Assembly: GCA_047947135.1 (NCBI GenBank)
Contig: CP170457.1
Location: 4,278,001-4,342,000, forward strand
Length of the DNA stretch: 64,000 bases
Origin: Planctobacterium sp047947135
GTDB taxonomy: Bacteria > Pseudomonadota > Gammaproteobacteria > Enterobacterales > Alteromonadaceae
Reading direction: 5' to 3'
The notes under the pieces are model-generated. The model searched no databases, was not told where the DNA came from, and saw only the letters and a list, made by a program, of their open reading frames with translations. Shown here one piece after another: positions 25,828 to 35,459 of the stretch. The position numbers and the translations under genes are program-made. How positions within the stretch are numbered: position 1 is the stretch's first letter; every line of letters begins with the position of its first letter.

Positions 25828-25909
25828 AATGTTACTCCTCGATTCGTATGTCTTTCGACTGTAGGTTACAGGGTAATTATTCCACTAATTTTGCTTATTT
25901 TTATTGTTT

Positions 25910-27091
25910 TTATGCGTGTTTTGCTTTTTCTTCCAACATCGCAACAGCGGGTAAGGTTTTGCCTTCCAAAAACTCCAGAAAAGCCCCACCACCTGTCGAT
26001 ATATAAGATATTTTATCGGCAATATCATACTTGTCTACCGCCGCTAAGGTGTCGCCACCACCTGCGATAGAAAAGGCATTACTGTTGGCGATTGCTTTTG
26101 CTAATGCTTTAGTACCCTCACCAAATTGATCAAACTCGAAGACGCCTACCGGGCCGTTCCATACTATAGTACCGGCAGCTGCAATCATGTCAGCCAGACG
26201 AGCGGCAGTTTCAGGCCCTATATCAAATATCATATCGTCATCCGCGACTTTGCTGACACCTTTCAATTGTGCAGTTGCGTCTTCAGAAAACGCATCCCCA
26301 ACGACAACATCTACCGGAACAGGTATTTCACCACCATTGGCTTTCGCGTTTTCCATCAGCTTTTGGGCTTCGGCGATCAAATCTTTCTCGTACAGGGATT
26401 TACCGACATTGTGCCCCTGTGCGGCGATAAAAGTATTGGCGATACCACCACCAACAATCAACTGATTCACCTTGCCAGAGAGCGATTCCAAAACCGTGAG
26501 TTTTGTCGAAACTTTTGAACCGCCAACGATAGCCAGCATCGGTCTCGCCGGGTTATCTAACGCTTTACCCAAGGCTTCCAATTCGCCCGCCAATAGTGGT
26601 CCAGCACAAGCGACCTTGGCATATTTTCCTGCGCCATGTGTCGATGCTTGAGCGCGGTGAGCGGTGCCAAAAGCATCCATAACGTAGATATCGCATAATG
26701 CAGCATACTGCTGACTCAACTGAGGATCGTCTTCCTTTTCACCTACATTAAATCTGACATTTTCCAGCACCACGACTTCCTGCTCAGCAATCTCGACGCC
26801 ATTTAAATAATCTTTCTCTAATCTGACCGGCACAGATAGGACATCAGCCAGATAGTCTACAACGGGCTGCAAGCTAAACTCGTCTTCCGGCTGACCTTCT
26901 GTAGGTCGGCCTAAATGGGACATCACCATGACTTTAGCACCAGAATCCAGCGCCATCTTAATAGTCGGCAAAGACGCTTTGATACGGGCATCAGACGTGA
27001 CTTTACCTGCTTTCACGGGCACATTCAGATCCTGCCTAATCAAGACCCGCTTGCCGGCTAAATCTAAATTGCGCATTTTTAAAACTGTCAT
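25910..27091 (-). CDS. pgk: Phosphoglycerate kinase
   Basis: A 393-residue Pgk (E. coli 387) that interconverts 1,3-bisphosphoglycerate and 3-phosphoglycerate with ADP/ATP. The motifs are canonical: RVLIRQDLNVP near the N-terminus, VMSHLGRPTEG, GTAHRAQASTHG, VGGSKVSTKLTVL, WNGPVGVFEFDQFGEGT and the C-terminal GGGDTLAAVDKY. It lies 33 bases downstream of epd and 82 upstream of fba in one operon. Confidence 0.98.
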   Translation of the reverse strand: MTVLKMRNLDLAGKRVLIRQDLNVPVKAGKVTSDARIKASLPTIKMALDSGAKVMVMSHLGRPTEGQPEDEFSLQPVVDYLADVLSVPVRLEKDYLNGVEIAEQEVVVLENVRFNVGEKEDDPQLSQQYAALCDIYVMDAFGTAHRAQASTHGAGKYAKVACAGPLLAGELEALGKALDNPARPMLAIVGGSKVSTKLTVLESLSGKVNQLIVGGGIANTFIAAQGHNVGKSLYEKDLIAEAQKLMENAKANGGEIPVPVDVVVGDAFSEDATAQLKGVSKVADDDMIFDIGPETAARLADMIAAAGTIVWNGPVGVFEFDQFGEGTKALAKAIANSNAFSIAGGGDTLAAVDKYDIADKISYISTGGGAFLEFLEGKTLPAVAMLEEKAKHA

Positions 27092-27124
27092 TTTTGTTCC
27101 TCGGTGAATATCTGTATTAGGTAT

Positions 27125-28135
27125 TTATTTTTGCATCATCGCCAGGCTGGTATCCAACATTCTATTGGCGAAACCCCACTCGTTATCGCACCATACCAGC
27201 GTTTTTACTAACCTTTTATGACTGACCCGCGTTTGTGAACCATCCACAATGCAGGAATGGGGATTATGATTAAAATCAGTTGATACCAAAGGCTCTTCTG
27301 TATAATCCAGTATGTTCTCCAAACGACCTATACGGGCTGATTGCAGTGCCTCGTTCACATCGTCAATGCAGGTATCTTTCGCGAGCGTAACACTTAAGTC
27401 CATGGCTGTTACGTTGATGGTAGGTACCCTCACTGCAATGGCTTCAAAGCGTCCGGCAAATTTAGGCAGGATACGCTCAATGCCAATAGCGAGTTTGGTG
27501 TCTACTGGAATAATTGATTGACTGGCTGCCCGAGTTCGGCGCAAGTCAGGATGATAGGCATCGATAACCTGCTGGTCATGCATGGATGAGTGAATTGTGG
27601 TAATAGTGCCGCTTTCGACCCCAAACTTGTTATCCAGCACCTGTAAAACGGGCACAATGCAGTTGGTCGTACATGAGCCATTGGATACGATTTTGTGGCT
27701 GTCATTCAGGTTATGATCATTGACCCCAAAGATGACGGTTTGATCCATATCATCCTGTTGGCAGGGCTGTGAGAACAACACTTTTTTTGCACCTTGCTGC
27801 AGGTGTAACTCACCATCAGCTCGCGAATGGTAGACCCCTGAACATTCCAGTACCAGATCGATATTTAGTTCAGCCCAGGGCAACGATTCTATGTCAGGGC
27901 TCGACAACAACTGGATATCATCCCCTGCCACATTCAGCAGGTTATCCTTCAAGGCGACTGAATAGCCAAAACGCCCATGGGTACTGTCATACTTCAATAA
28001 GTGAGCAATACCTTCTGGTGCTGCCACCTCATTGATGGCCACCACCTGAATAAGCGAGTTTCTGCCAGATTCATAAAGTGCTCTGAGAACACTGCGTCCT
28101 ATTCGCCCAAAACCATTGATGGCGACTCGTATCAT
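27125..28135 (-). CDS. epd: D-erythrose-4-phosphate dehydrogenase
   Basis: A 336-residue GapA-family enzyme (E. coli Epd 339) that oxidises erythrose 4-phosphate to 4-phosphoerythronate, the first step of DXP-dependent pyridoxal phosphate synthesis. The NAD site is VAINGFGRIGRSVLRALYES, the active-site cysteine lies in SNGSCTTNCIVP and the family-specific DAYHPDLRRTRAASQSIIPV follows. Epd rather than GapA is assigned from this region and the tkt-epd-pgk order. The ATG at 28135 (MIRVAING) is preferred because it has GGAT eight bases upstream and matches the family start; an ATG at 28165 would add ten atypical residues. Confidence 0.93.
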   Translation of the reverse strand: MIRVAINGFGRIGRSVLRALYESGRNSLIQVVAINEVAAPEGIAHLLKYDSTHGRFGYSVALKDNLLNVAGDDIQLLSSPDIESLPWAELNIDLVLECSGVYHSRADGELHLQQGAKKVLFSQPCQQDDMDQTVIFGVNDHNLNDSHKIVSNGSCTTNCIVPVLQVLDNKFGVESGTITTIHSSMHDQQVIDAYHPDLRRTRAASQSIIPVDTKLAIGIERILPKFAGRFEAIAVRVPTINVTAMDLSVTLAKDTCIDDVNEALQSARIGRLENILDYTEEPLVSTDFNHNPHSCIVDGSQTRVSHKRLVKTLVWCDNEWGFANRMLDTSLAMMQK

Positions 28136-28159
28136 GTATTTATCCGATTGAAAGAGATG

Positions 28160-28199
28160 TATCACTGGTGGGTTTATACAAAAAAGCCCACCCGTGATA
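28160..28199. repeat. Intercistronic stem-loop between tkt and epd
   Basis: TATCAC-T-GGTGGG pairs with CCCACC-C-GTGATA (twelve pairs, one mismatch) around a 14-base loop. It lies between the tkt stop (28217) and the epd start (28135). It lacks a T-run after the stem on the minus strand, so mRNA processing or stabilisation is more likely than termination. Confidence 0.6.
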
Positions 28200-28216
28200 G
28201 TTATGATGGCTGCAGA

Positions 28217-30211
28217 TTATAAGATCTCCTGGGCTGCAGACACAACTGCATCAGCAGTAATATTGAAGTGCTTGAACAAGTCTGCTGCCGGTGCGGATTC
28301 ACCAAAAGTATCCATACCAACGATACGCCCCTGTAATCCTACATACTTGTACCAGAAATCTTTAATACCCGCTTCGACTGCAACCCGCGTAGTGACTGCC
28401 GCTGGCAATACCGATTCCTGATAATCAGCATCCTGCATCTCGAATACGTCAGTGCTTGGCATCGAAATAACACGCACCTTGGTGCCCTTAGCGGTCAGTT
28501 GTTTTGCCGCTTCAACCGTTATTCCAACTTCGGAACCGGTGGCAATCAGAATCACATCTGGTTGGCCATCACAATCCACCAATTTATAGCCGCCTCGTTG
28601 AATATTCGCTAATTGCTCATCGCTGCGCGGTTGCTGCGCCAGCCCCTGACGACTGAATACCAATGTTGATGGACCATCTTTATTTTCAATTGCACATTTC
28701 CAGGCAACAGCAGATTCCACTTGATCACATGGACGCCAGTTTTGCAGGTTTGGGGTATAACGCAGTGACGCCATTTGTTCGACTGGCTGATGCGTAGGAC
28801 CATCTTCCCCCAACCCGATGGAATCATGAGTATACACGAAAATGGCCGGCACTTTCATTAGTGATGCCATACGAACGGCATTACGGGCATATTCCATAAA
28901 CATCAAAAAGGTCGCACCGTAAGGTTTGAAGCCACCATGCAGGGCAATACCATTCATCATGGCAGACATTCCAAACTCTCGGACACCATAATAAACATAG
29001 TTACCATTGGCATCGTCTCTTTCAAGTCCCTTACTGCCAGACCAGATAGTTAGGTTGGAGCCCGCTAAGTCAGCCGAACCACCCAATAACTCTGGTAACA
29101 TCGGTCCAAAAGCATTGAGCGCATTTTGTGATGCTTTTCTGGAGGCAATATCTGCCGAGTTTGCCTGTAGCTCTTTGATGTATTGCTCAGACTTAGCGTC
29201 CCAATCAGCTGGAAGCTCACCGGCTAAACGACGTTTTAATTCCGCCCCCAGTTCTGGATAGGCACTGCAATAGGACTCAAAGCGAGATTGCCAGTCACTT
29301 TCCAATTTCTGGCCTTGTTGTGACGCGCTCCAGGCCGATTTAATGTCATCAGGTACTTCAAAAGGCGCATGTGGCCAATTTAACTGCTCTCTTGCCAGTT
29401 TAATTTCATCATCACCCAGGGGGGCTCCATGACAGGATTCAGTACCTTGTTTGTTCGGTGCACCAAAACCAATGACAGTCTTACAACAAATAAGAGTAGG
29501 TTTGCCAGATTCTGCCCGCGCCGCATCAATTGCCTGTTTCACAGCTTCAGCGTCATGTCCATCGATATCACGGATAACGTGCCAGCCATAGGCTTCAAAG
29601 CGCGCGGGAGTATCGTCGGTAAACCAACCTTCCACTTCTCCATCAATGGAGATGCCGTTGTCATCCCAGAACGCGACCAATTTACCCAGTCCCAGCGTCC
29701 CCGCTAAAGAGCAGGCTTCATGGGAAATGCCTTCCATTAAACAACCATCACCTAAAAACACATAGGTGAAATGATCAACAATATCGTGACCTGGACGATT
29801 AAACTGTGCCGCCAGCGTCTTTTCGGCAATGGCCATACCCACAGCATTGGTCACACCCTGGCCCAATGGTCCTGTCGTGGTTTCAATACCTGGGGCATAA
29901 CCATATTCGGGGTGTCCCGGCGTTTTTGAATGTAATTGACGGAAATTTTTAAGTTCTTCGATGCCTAAATCATAACCCGTTAGATGCAACAGAGAATAAA
30001 TCAGCATTGAACCATGTCCGTTAGACATGACAAATCGGTCTCTATCAGCCCACTCTGGATTGTTCGGGTTGTGTTGCATATAGTCACACCACAATACCTG
30101 AGCGATATCCGCCATCCCCATTGGGGCTCCTGGATGTCCAGATTTTGCTTGTTGCACTGCATCCATACTCAGTGCTCGGATCGCATTGGCTAACTCTCTA
30201 CGATTTGGCAT
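28217..30211 (-). CDS. tkt: Transketolase
   Basis: A 664-residue thiamine-diphosphate enzyme (E. coli TktA 663) that moves two-carbon units between sugar phosphates in the pentose phosphate pathway. Motifs are AIRALSMDAVQQAKSGHPGA at the N-terminus, the TPP-binding FLGDGCLMEGISHE through FWDDNGISIDG, and the C-terminal pyrimidine-domain block THDSIGLGEDGPTHQPVEQ. It is the first gene of tkt-epd-pgk-fba and is divergent from metK across 273 bases. The product erythrose 4-phosphate is the substrate of the next gene, epd. Confidence 0.98.
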   Translation of the reverse strand: MPNRRELANAIRALSMDAVQQAKSGHPGAPMGMADIAQVLWCDYMQHNPNNPEWADRDRFVMSNGHGSMLIYSLLHLTGYDLGIEELKNFRQLHSKTPGHPEYGYAPGIETTTGPLGQGVTNAVGMAIAEKTLAAQFNRPGHDIVDHFTYVFLGDGCLMEGISHEACSLAGTLGLGKLVAFWDDNGISIDGEVEGWFTDDTPARFEAYGWHVIRDIDGHDAEAVKQAIDAARAESGKPTLICCKTVIGFGAPNKQGTESCHGAPLGDDEIKLAREQLNWPHAPFEVPDDIKSAWSASQQGQKLESDWQSRFESYCSAYPELGAELKRRLAGELPADWDAKSEQYIKELQANSADIASRKASQNALNAFGPMLPELLGGSADLAGSNLTIWSGSKGLERDDANGNYVYYGVREFGMSAMMNGIALHGGFKPYGATFLMFMEYARNAVRMASLMKVPAIFVYTHDSIGLGEDGPTHQPVEQMASLRYTPNLQNWRPCDQVESAVAWKCAIENKDGPSTLVFSRQGLAQQPRSDEQLANIQRGGYKLVDCDGQPDVILIATGSEVGITVEAAKQLTAKGTKVRVISMPSTDVFEMQDADYQESVLPAAVTTRVAVEAGIKDFWYKYVGLQGRIVGMDTFGESAPAADLFKHFNITADAVVSAAQEIL

Positions 30212-30393
30212 TTTTACTCCCGCTCTTAAACTTTTTGGGTCAGATGATTTTTCAGGGCATACCCTGACTAAATAAAATGACGGCTATTCTCGCGCACCCC
30301 CAGCACAACTGCAATTGAAAATGTTGTGCAAATAAGTTTGCAGTTATAATTCATAAATCTAACCCGATGACCGATAACAAGTAAACAACCATA

Positions 30394-30423
30394 TAGACAT
30401 TTAGACGTCTAGCAGTATATACT
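30394..30423 (+). promoter_or_regulatory. metK promoter with overlapping MetJ boxes
   Basis: TAGACA (30394-30399), an 18-base spacer and TATACT (30418-30423) form a sigma-70 promoter. Within it three tandem 8-mers at 30395-30418 read AGACATTT, AGACGTCT and AGCAGTAT; the middle one is the exact met-box consensus. Repression by MetJ with S-adenosylmethionine as corepressor is therefore expected. No metJ gene is in the window. Confidence 0.78.
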
Positions 30424-30484
30424 CCGAATAAGTTTGAGAGTTGAACATAAAAACGACAGCTCTGTAAAAGAGGAAATAAAAAAT

Positions 30485-31636
30485 ATGGCAAAACATTTGT
30501 TTACTTCAGAGTCAGTATCGGAAGGACATCCGGATAAAATTGCAGATCAGATTTCTGACGCAGTACTTGACGCAATATTGGAACAAGATCCTAAAGCGCG
30601 CGTAGCCTGTGAAAGCTACGTCAAAACCGGGATGGTCATGGTAGGTGGTGAAGTCACTACCTCTGCCTGGGTTGACATTGAAGAACTGACCCGCAAAACC
30701 GTGCGGGATATTGGCTATACTCACTCTGATATGGGTTTTGACGCAGACAGCTGTGCCATATTAAATACGATTGGTAAGCAATCTCCTGATATCAATCAGG
30801 GTGTAGATCGCACACGACCTGAAGAGCAAGGCGCAGGCGACCAGGGATTAATGTTTGGTTATGCCAGCAACGAAACAGATGTGTTAATGCCCGCCCCCAT
30901 CACCTATTCACATCGATTAGTGAAACGTCAGGCGGAAGTGCGTAAAGATAAAGTACTGCCATGGCTTCGCCCAGATGCAAAAAGCCAGGTGACGTTTGCT
31001 TACGAGAATGACAAACCAATTGGCATAGATGCAGTTGTTCTCTCTACGCAACATAGTGAAGCGGTTAGCGAAAAAGATTTGCACGAAGCGGTTATGGAAG
31101 AAATCATTAAGCCGGTGCTGCCGTCTGAATGGTTAACCAAAGAAACCAAATACTTCATTAACCCAACAGGTCGCTTCGTTATTGGCGGTCCCATGGGAGA
31201 TTGTGGCCTGACAGGTCGGAAGATCATTGTCGATACCTATGGTGGTATGGCTCGCCATGGTGGCGGTGCGTTCTCTGGTAAAGATCCTTCAAAAGTGGAT
31301 CGCTCAGCAGCCTATGCTGGCCGTTATGTAGCAAAAAACATTGTTGCTGCGGGTTTGGCTGAACGCTGTGAAATTCAGGTTTCTTACGCCATTGGTGTGG
31401 CCGAGCCGACATCTATCAGCATAGATACTTTCGGTACAGGCAAAGTGTCAGACGAAAAGCTGACGCAACTGGTTCGCGAATTCTTTGATTTGCGTCCATA
31501 TGGCTTGATCAAGATGCTGGATCTTGAGCGTCCGATTTATCAGCAAACGGCAGCTTACGGTCACTTTGGTCGTGAAGAGTTCCCATGGGAAGCCACAGAT
31601 AAAGCCGAGCAACTAAAGTCCGCTGCTGGCATTTAA
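30485..31636 (+). CDS. metK: S-adenosylmethionine synthase
   Basis: A 383-residue MetK (E. coli 384) that makes S-adenosylmethionine from methionine and ATP. Landmarks are HLFTSESVSEGHPDKIADQI, the GAGDQGLMFGYA hexapeptide region, the P-loop-like GGGAFSGKDPSKVDRSAAY and the C-terminal YGHFGREEFPWE. The ATG at 30485 is chosen because GAGGAAAT precedes it and it gives the universal MAKHLF-type start; an upstream in-frame TTG at 30434 would add an atypical extension. It is a single gene, divergent from tkt, with a MetJ-type operator and its own terminator. Confidence 0.98.
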   Translation: MAKHLFTSESVSEGHPDKIADQISDAVLDAILEQDPKARVACESYVKTGMVMVGGEVTTSAWVDIEELTRKTVRDIGYTHSDMGFDADSCAILNTIGKQSPDINQGVDRTRPEEQGAGDQGLMFGYASNETDVLMPAPITYSHRLVKRQAEVRKDKVLPWLRPDAKSQVTFAYENDKPIGIDAVVLSTQHSEAVSEKDLHEAVMEEIIKPVLPSEWLTKETKYFINPTGRFVIGGPMGDCGLTGRKIIVDTYGGMARHGGGAFSGKDPSKVDRSAAYAGRYVAKNIVAAGLAERCEIQVSYAIGVAEPTSISIDTFGTGKVSDEKLTQLVREFFDLRPYGLIKMLDLERPIYQQTAAYGHFGREEFPWEATDKAEQLKSAAGI

Positions 31637-31663
31637 GGCAGCAGAAATCAACCTTACCTAAAT

Positions 31664-31690
31664 AGAGAGGCACTTAGCCTCTCTTTTTTT
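31664..31690 (+). terminator. metK terminator
   Basis: Perfect eight-pair stem AGAGAGGC/GCCTCTCT with a five-base loop followed directly by six T, 27 bases after the metK stop. Confidence 0.9.
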
Positions 31691-31817
31691 GCCTGTACTT
31701 TTTCAGGCAAAACGTCCTTGAATACCACACTCCATCTGGACAGATAGACAGTGCACCACTATTCTGAGGACGTTAAATTATTCTAACTCAAATTCAGTTT
31801 TCACATGGGGTCATGCA

Positions 31818-32627
31818 ATGCATCGCTGTAAATGGTTATTAGTTGTTCTAAGTTGTCTAATACTGGTCTCCTGTGCTAAATCCCCTACCGGCCGAAACAC
31901 CATCAAACTGTTTTCTACCGAGCAACTCAACGAGATGGGGGAGCAGGCCTTCACCAGCCTAAAAGAACAGAGTTCTGTTTCCACCAAAGCGGTACAAAAT
32001 GATTATGTGCAGTGCGTTGCCGAGAATATTATTGCACAGGTACCTAAAAAGACCTTTCCCGGTGAATGGGAAATCGTGGTTTTTGACGATGAACAGATCA
32101 ACGCCTTCGCACTGCCTGGTGGCAAAATCGGAGTCTACACGGGATTACTTAAAGTCGCTGAGAATCAGCACCAATTAGCTGCTGTTATTGGTCATGAAGT
32201 GGCGCATGTTATTGCTGAACATGGTAACGAGCGCATGTCCAGCAGCACAATCGTTGGATTAGGTATGGAAGTCACAAATCAGGTTTTGGGAGCCAATAAA
32301 GTATCCCACAACAAAGATATTATGGCTGCTATCGGCCTTGGTGTGCAGGTAGGATTTCAATTGCCTTTTAGTCGAACCCACGAATCAGAAGCTGATATCA
32401 TTGGTCTGGATTTGATGGCAAAAGCCGGATTTGATCCAAAGCAATCGGTCAATCTATGGCAAAACATGGATAAAGCCAGCAGCGGTGAAAGGCCCTTGGA
32501 GTTTATCTCCACTCACCCGGCACCGGATACCCGCATTAAGCAACTGCAAAAGAACATGAGTAATGCCACTGTGCTTTATCGCACGGCACCGGTAAAGCCC
32601 AAATGCGAATCGAATGGTCGCAAATAA
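31818..32627 (+). CDS. M48-family metalloprotease lipoprotein (LoiP/YcaL-like)
   Basis: A 269-residue lipoprotein: the signal sequence KWLLVVLSCLILVSC has a lipobox with Cys at about residue 19. The M48 protease core has the zinc motif HEVAHVIAEH (about 125-134) and the third ligand in ESEADIIGLDLM. This resembles E. coli LoiP/YcaL, periplasmic membrane-anchored proteases that act on misfolded outer-membrane proteins. Residues after the lipid Cys (AKSPTGR) do not show Asp at +2, so outer-membrane localisation is expected. It is a single gene between metK and a convergent ABC transporter. Confidence 0.9.
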   Translation: MHRCKWLLVVLSCLILVSCAKSPTGRNTIKLFSTEQLNEMGEQAFTSLKEQSSVSTKAVQNDYVQCVAENIIAQVPKKTFPGEWEIVVFDDEQINAFALPGGKIGVYTGLLKVAENQHQLAAVIGHEVAHVIAEHGNERMSSSTIVGLGMEVTNQVLGANKVSHNKDIMAAIGLGVQVGFQLPFSRTHESEADIIGLDLMAKAGFDPKQSVNLWQNMDKASSGERPLEFISTHPAPDTRIKQLQKNMSNATVLYRTAPVKPKCESNGRK

Positions 32628-32648
32628 CCAGAAGATATTCAGAACATT

Positions 32649-33689
32649 CTAGCGGCCATCGCCCTCCCAGCGAAACAGTCGGGCACTAAGCAGTAAAAAT
32701 ACCACGGTCATTAGCCCCAGTGTCAGCATTGCGTAGCGAATGTCCCAAAATCCGGCGCCTTCCGTCATAACCTGCCGAGCCGACGCAACGATATGGGTCA
32801 ATGGTAAAATATTTGCGATACTTTGCAGCCACGCTGGCGCACCTTCCAGCGAAAACCACACGCCAGATAGAATCATCATGGGCCAGGTAACGAGGTTAAG
32901 CAGCCCCCCCGCCAACTCTTCACTGCGGCTGCGGGATGCCATCAACAGCCCTAATGAAATCATGCAAAAAGCACCCAGCATGGCAATAAACAGTAATAGC
33001 CAGTAAGAACCCAACATATAAAAATCAAACATCAAATTACAAACAAAGAAAATGCCTGCGGCCATCACCACCACAATAAACAACCGGGACAGGATTTGCG
33101 CCAGAATAAACTCCATCGCATTCAGCGGTGTTGCCTTTAAACGCTTGAGCACGGATGCTTTGCGATAGCGGACAATCACATAGCCGACACCAAACAAACA
33201 ACTAAACATCATGTTCATCCCCAGAATGCCCGGTAACACCCAGTCCAGATAACGAATTTCGCGGCCGGTTAGCGCCACTCTTTTAAACTCAGGAAACTCA
33301 CGCAACAGCAACTGTTCGACAAAGTAACCATTTGGCGATGAGTCATTTAACCAGTATGTGCCTTCAAGCGGGGCCACCAGCAGATCAAGACTGTGTCGCT
33401 GTACTCTGTCCATTGCTTTTTCACGATCATCATAGGAAACAAATTCGATATAACGCAGGGAATAGAAGTGCTCCATACGCAACTGCTGCTGAGATTGTGT
33501 TGCTTGCTGAGACTGAACTACCTCGCCTAGTAATCCCACCTTGTATTGCGGGCGCCCCTCGCCATCAAAAATAAAATAAAAACCGACAAGAATAAGAAGT
33601 GGGAACGCAATATTCCACCCTAGCGACGCTCGGTCACGGAAAAACTCTACATTTCGCGCCTTAAAAACAGCATAAAATCGTTGCCACAT
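32649..33689 (-). CDS. ABC-2 type transporter permease
   Basis: A 346-residue membrane protein with one N-terminal helix (SLGWNIAFPLLILVGFYFIF), a periplasmic loop and a block of five or six helices in the C-terminal half, including ATPLNAMEFILAQILSR, the ABC-2 layout. The start MWQRFYAV at 33689 is chosen because it follows the stop of the ATPase gene by one base; a longer frame reaching 33755 would overlap that gene by 65 bases. Together with the ATPase it forms an export system of unknown substrate. Confidence 0.88.
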   Translation of the reverse strand: MWQRFYAVFKARNVEFFRDRASLGWNIAFPLLILVGFYFIFDGEGRPQYKVGLLGEVVQSQQATQSQQQLRMEHFYSLRYIEFVSYDDREKAMDRVQRHSLDLLVAPLEGTYWLNDSSPNGYFVEQLLLREFPEFKRVALTGREIRYLDWVLPGILGMNMMFSCLFGVGYVIVRYRKASVLKRLKATPLNAMEFILAQILSRLFIVVVMAAGIFFVCNLMFDFYMLGSYWLLLFIAMLGAFCMISLGLLMASRSRSEELAGGLLNLVTWPMMILSGVWFSLEGAPAWLQSIANILPLTHIVASARQVMTEGAGFWDIRYAMLTLGLMTVVFLLLSARLFRWEGDGR

Positions 33690-33690
33690 G

Positions 33691-34572
33691 CTAAGCCTCC
33701 AGCGTTTGTCCGGTGAGTTTAAGGAATAAATCGTCAAGATTTGCGGACTTGACACTCAGGCCGTCCAACTGCACTTGATACTCGGTGAGTAAGCCAAGCG
33801 CCCGCTCGACACTCTGGGTATTGATCTCCCAAAAGCCATTTTTGTGTTGCATCGGGAGTTTAGCGAGCAATTCATCGGCGATCTGCTGCTCCGGAAGTCG
33901 AATTAATGCACCACTGAAATGTTTTCCTAACAAGGTATTGGGATTGCCTTTTTCAATAATGCGCCCCTTATCCATCAATTCGATATGATCACACAGGTAT
34001 TCTGCCTCATCCATGTAATGGGTTGTCAGCACCACTGTTTTACCCTGCTGTTTTATTAGATTAATGAGATCCCAGAAATTTCGTCTGGCATGAGGATCCA
34101 GGCCTGTAGTCGGCTCATCCAGAAATAAGACCTTGGGGTCATTCACCAGTGCTAACGCCAGTAACAATCGTTGCCGTTGCCCACCGGACAGCTTGCGATG
34201 GTCCTGTGTCACAAATTCCTGAAGCTGACACAGCTCAACCAGGCGGTTTTCATCGACAGGATTAGGATAAAACGCACTGAATAAACGAATAGTTTCGATG
34301 GTCGTCAGATAATCCTGCAATGCCGTGTGTTGAAACTGAATGCCTATTTGGTTGAGTGCCTCTTTGTCCATTGCTTTACCATAATAAGCAATATCACCGC
34401 TATCAGGGCTAATGATCCCTTCCAGCATTTCTATGGTAGTGGTTTTCCCGGCTCCATTTGGGCCAAGTAAACCGAAACAAATGCCTTCTGGCACGGTAAA
34501 ACTAATATTGTCTACCGCTTTTTTGCCAGCGAACGATTTGCTTAGATTGGTGACAGCGATCACAGAGGTCAT
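33691..34572 (-). CDS. ABC transporter ATP-binding protein
   Basis: A 293-residue ATPase. Walker A is LLGPNGAGKTTT (about 34-45), the signature LSGGQRQRLLLAL, Walker B VLFLDEPTTGLD and the H-loop VLTTHYMDEAE. It is of the drug/antibiotic exporter (CcmA/DrrA-like) subfamily. It is immediately followed by its ABC-2 permease (one base apart). A DesK/NarL-type two-component system, a frequent regulator of such exporters, is encoded about 0.9 kb to the right on the same strand, separated by rsmE on the other strand. Confidence 0.93.
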   Translation of the reverse strand: MTSVIAVTNLSKSFAGKKAVDNISFTVPEGICFGLLGPNGAGKTTTIEMLEGIISPDSGDIAYYGKAMDKEALNQIGIQFQHTALQDYLTTIETIRLFSAFYPNPVDENRLVELCQLQEFVTQDHRKLSGGQRQRLLLALALVNDPKVLFLDEPTTGLDPHARRNFWDLINLIKQQGKTVVLTTHYMDEAEYLCDHIELMDKGRIIEKGNPNTLLGKHFSGALIRLPEQQIADELLAKLPMQHKNGFWEINTQSVERALGLLTEYQVQLDGLSVKSANLDDLFLKLTGQTLEA

Positions 34573-34715
34573 GGCAGATCCTAATCAATTCCTTGAGGTT
34601 GCACTTTGCCATAGTTTCAGAAGAAGCAACAAGTGCCAAAAGTAACAACCATTGTATTTAACAGAAGCTCGTGCTTTCATATCCCGAAAATAACAAAGGC
34701 AAACTTCACAGCTTC

Positions 34716-35444
34716 ATGCGCATTCCCCGAATTTATCACCCCGAACTATTACACGTTGATCAAATGGTTACCTTGAGCAAAGATGCCAGCAACCATGTTA
34801 TCAATGTCCTGAGATTAAAGAACGAACACCCGGTCGTCTTGTTCAATGGCGATGGCAACGAATATAGTGCCGAATTACAAATCATCGGTAAACGACAGGC
34901 TGAAGCGCTGGTGCTCAGTAAACTGAGCATCAGCGTTGAATCCAGCCTTGAAATACATCTTGGTCAGGGCATATCCAAGGGCGATCGCATGGACTTTGTT
35001 ATCCAGAAAGCCGTCGAGCTGGGCGTTACAGAAATAACCCCACTGATCACTGAGCGCTGTGTCGTCAAACTCAATCAGGAGCGTTGGCAAAAGAAGTCGC
35101 AACAATGGCAGAAAATAGCCATATCGGCATGCGAACAATGTGGTCGTAATTTCTTGCCCACTATTCATTCTCCGATGCCGTTGCAAGAGTGGATGCAACA
35201 ATCCACCCGACAACTCAGGCTAACCCTGAACCCCAAAGCGGATAAGCGCTTACTGCAACTCAACTTACCCCGTGACGGAGTACGCTTATTAATTGGACCA
35301 GAGGGTGGATTGTCAGACTCGGAAGTATATCAGTCAGAGCAAAACGGTTTTCATGATGTGTCGTTAGGACCAAGAGTTCTGCGCACTGAAACTGCGGCTT
35401 TGGCAACGCTGGCTATCCTACAGGCACAGTTTGGTGATTTATAA
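34716..35444 (+). CDS. rsmE: 16S rRNA (uracil1498-N3)-methyltransferase
   Basis: A 242-residue SPOUT-class enzyme (E. coli RsmE 243) that methylates U1498 of 16S rRNA with S-adenosylmethionine. The N-terminal PUA-like domain begins MRIPRIYHP; the trefoil-knot motifs are GDRMDFVIQKAVELGV, LIGPEGGLSDSEV and SLGPRVLRTETAALATLA. The ATG at 34716 is chosen because the protein then begins with the usual M-R-x-P-R-x-Y; a start at 34671 would add an unusual leader. In relatives gshB follows; here two signalling genes and a membrane protein intervene. Confidence 0.94.
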   Translation: MRIPRIYHPELLHVDQMVTLSKDASNHVINVLRLKNEHPVVLFNGDGNEYSAELQIIGKRQAEALVLSKLSISVESSLEIHLGQGISKGDRMDFVIQKAVELGVTEITPLITERCVVKLNQERWQKKSQQWQKIAISACEQCGRNFLPTIHSPMPLQEWMQQSTRQLRLTLNPKADKRLLQLNLPRDGVRLLIGPEGGLSDSEVYQSEQNGFHDVSLGPRVLRTETAALATLAILQAQFGDL

Positions 35445-35459
35445 TGGCCTTGTGACTAT

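Noticed and set aside
26126..26518. 130-codon open frame opposite pgk
   Set aside because: It runs antisense through conserved Pgk motifs and no homology is recognised.
30220..30484. SAM riboswitch in the metK leader
   Set aside because: The sequence instead shows tandem met boxes overlapping a promoter, and the leader after the predicted start is too short for a SAM aptamer.
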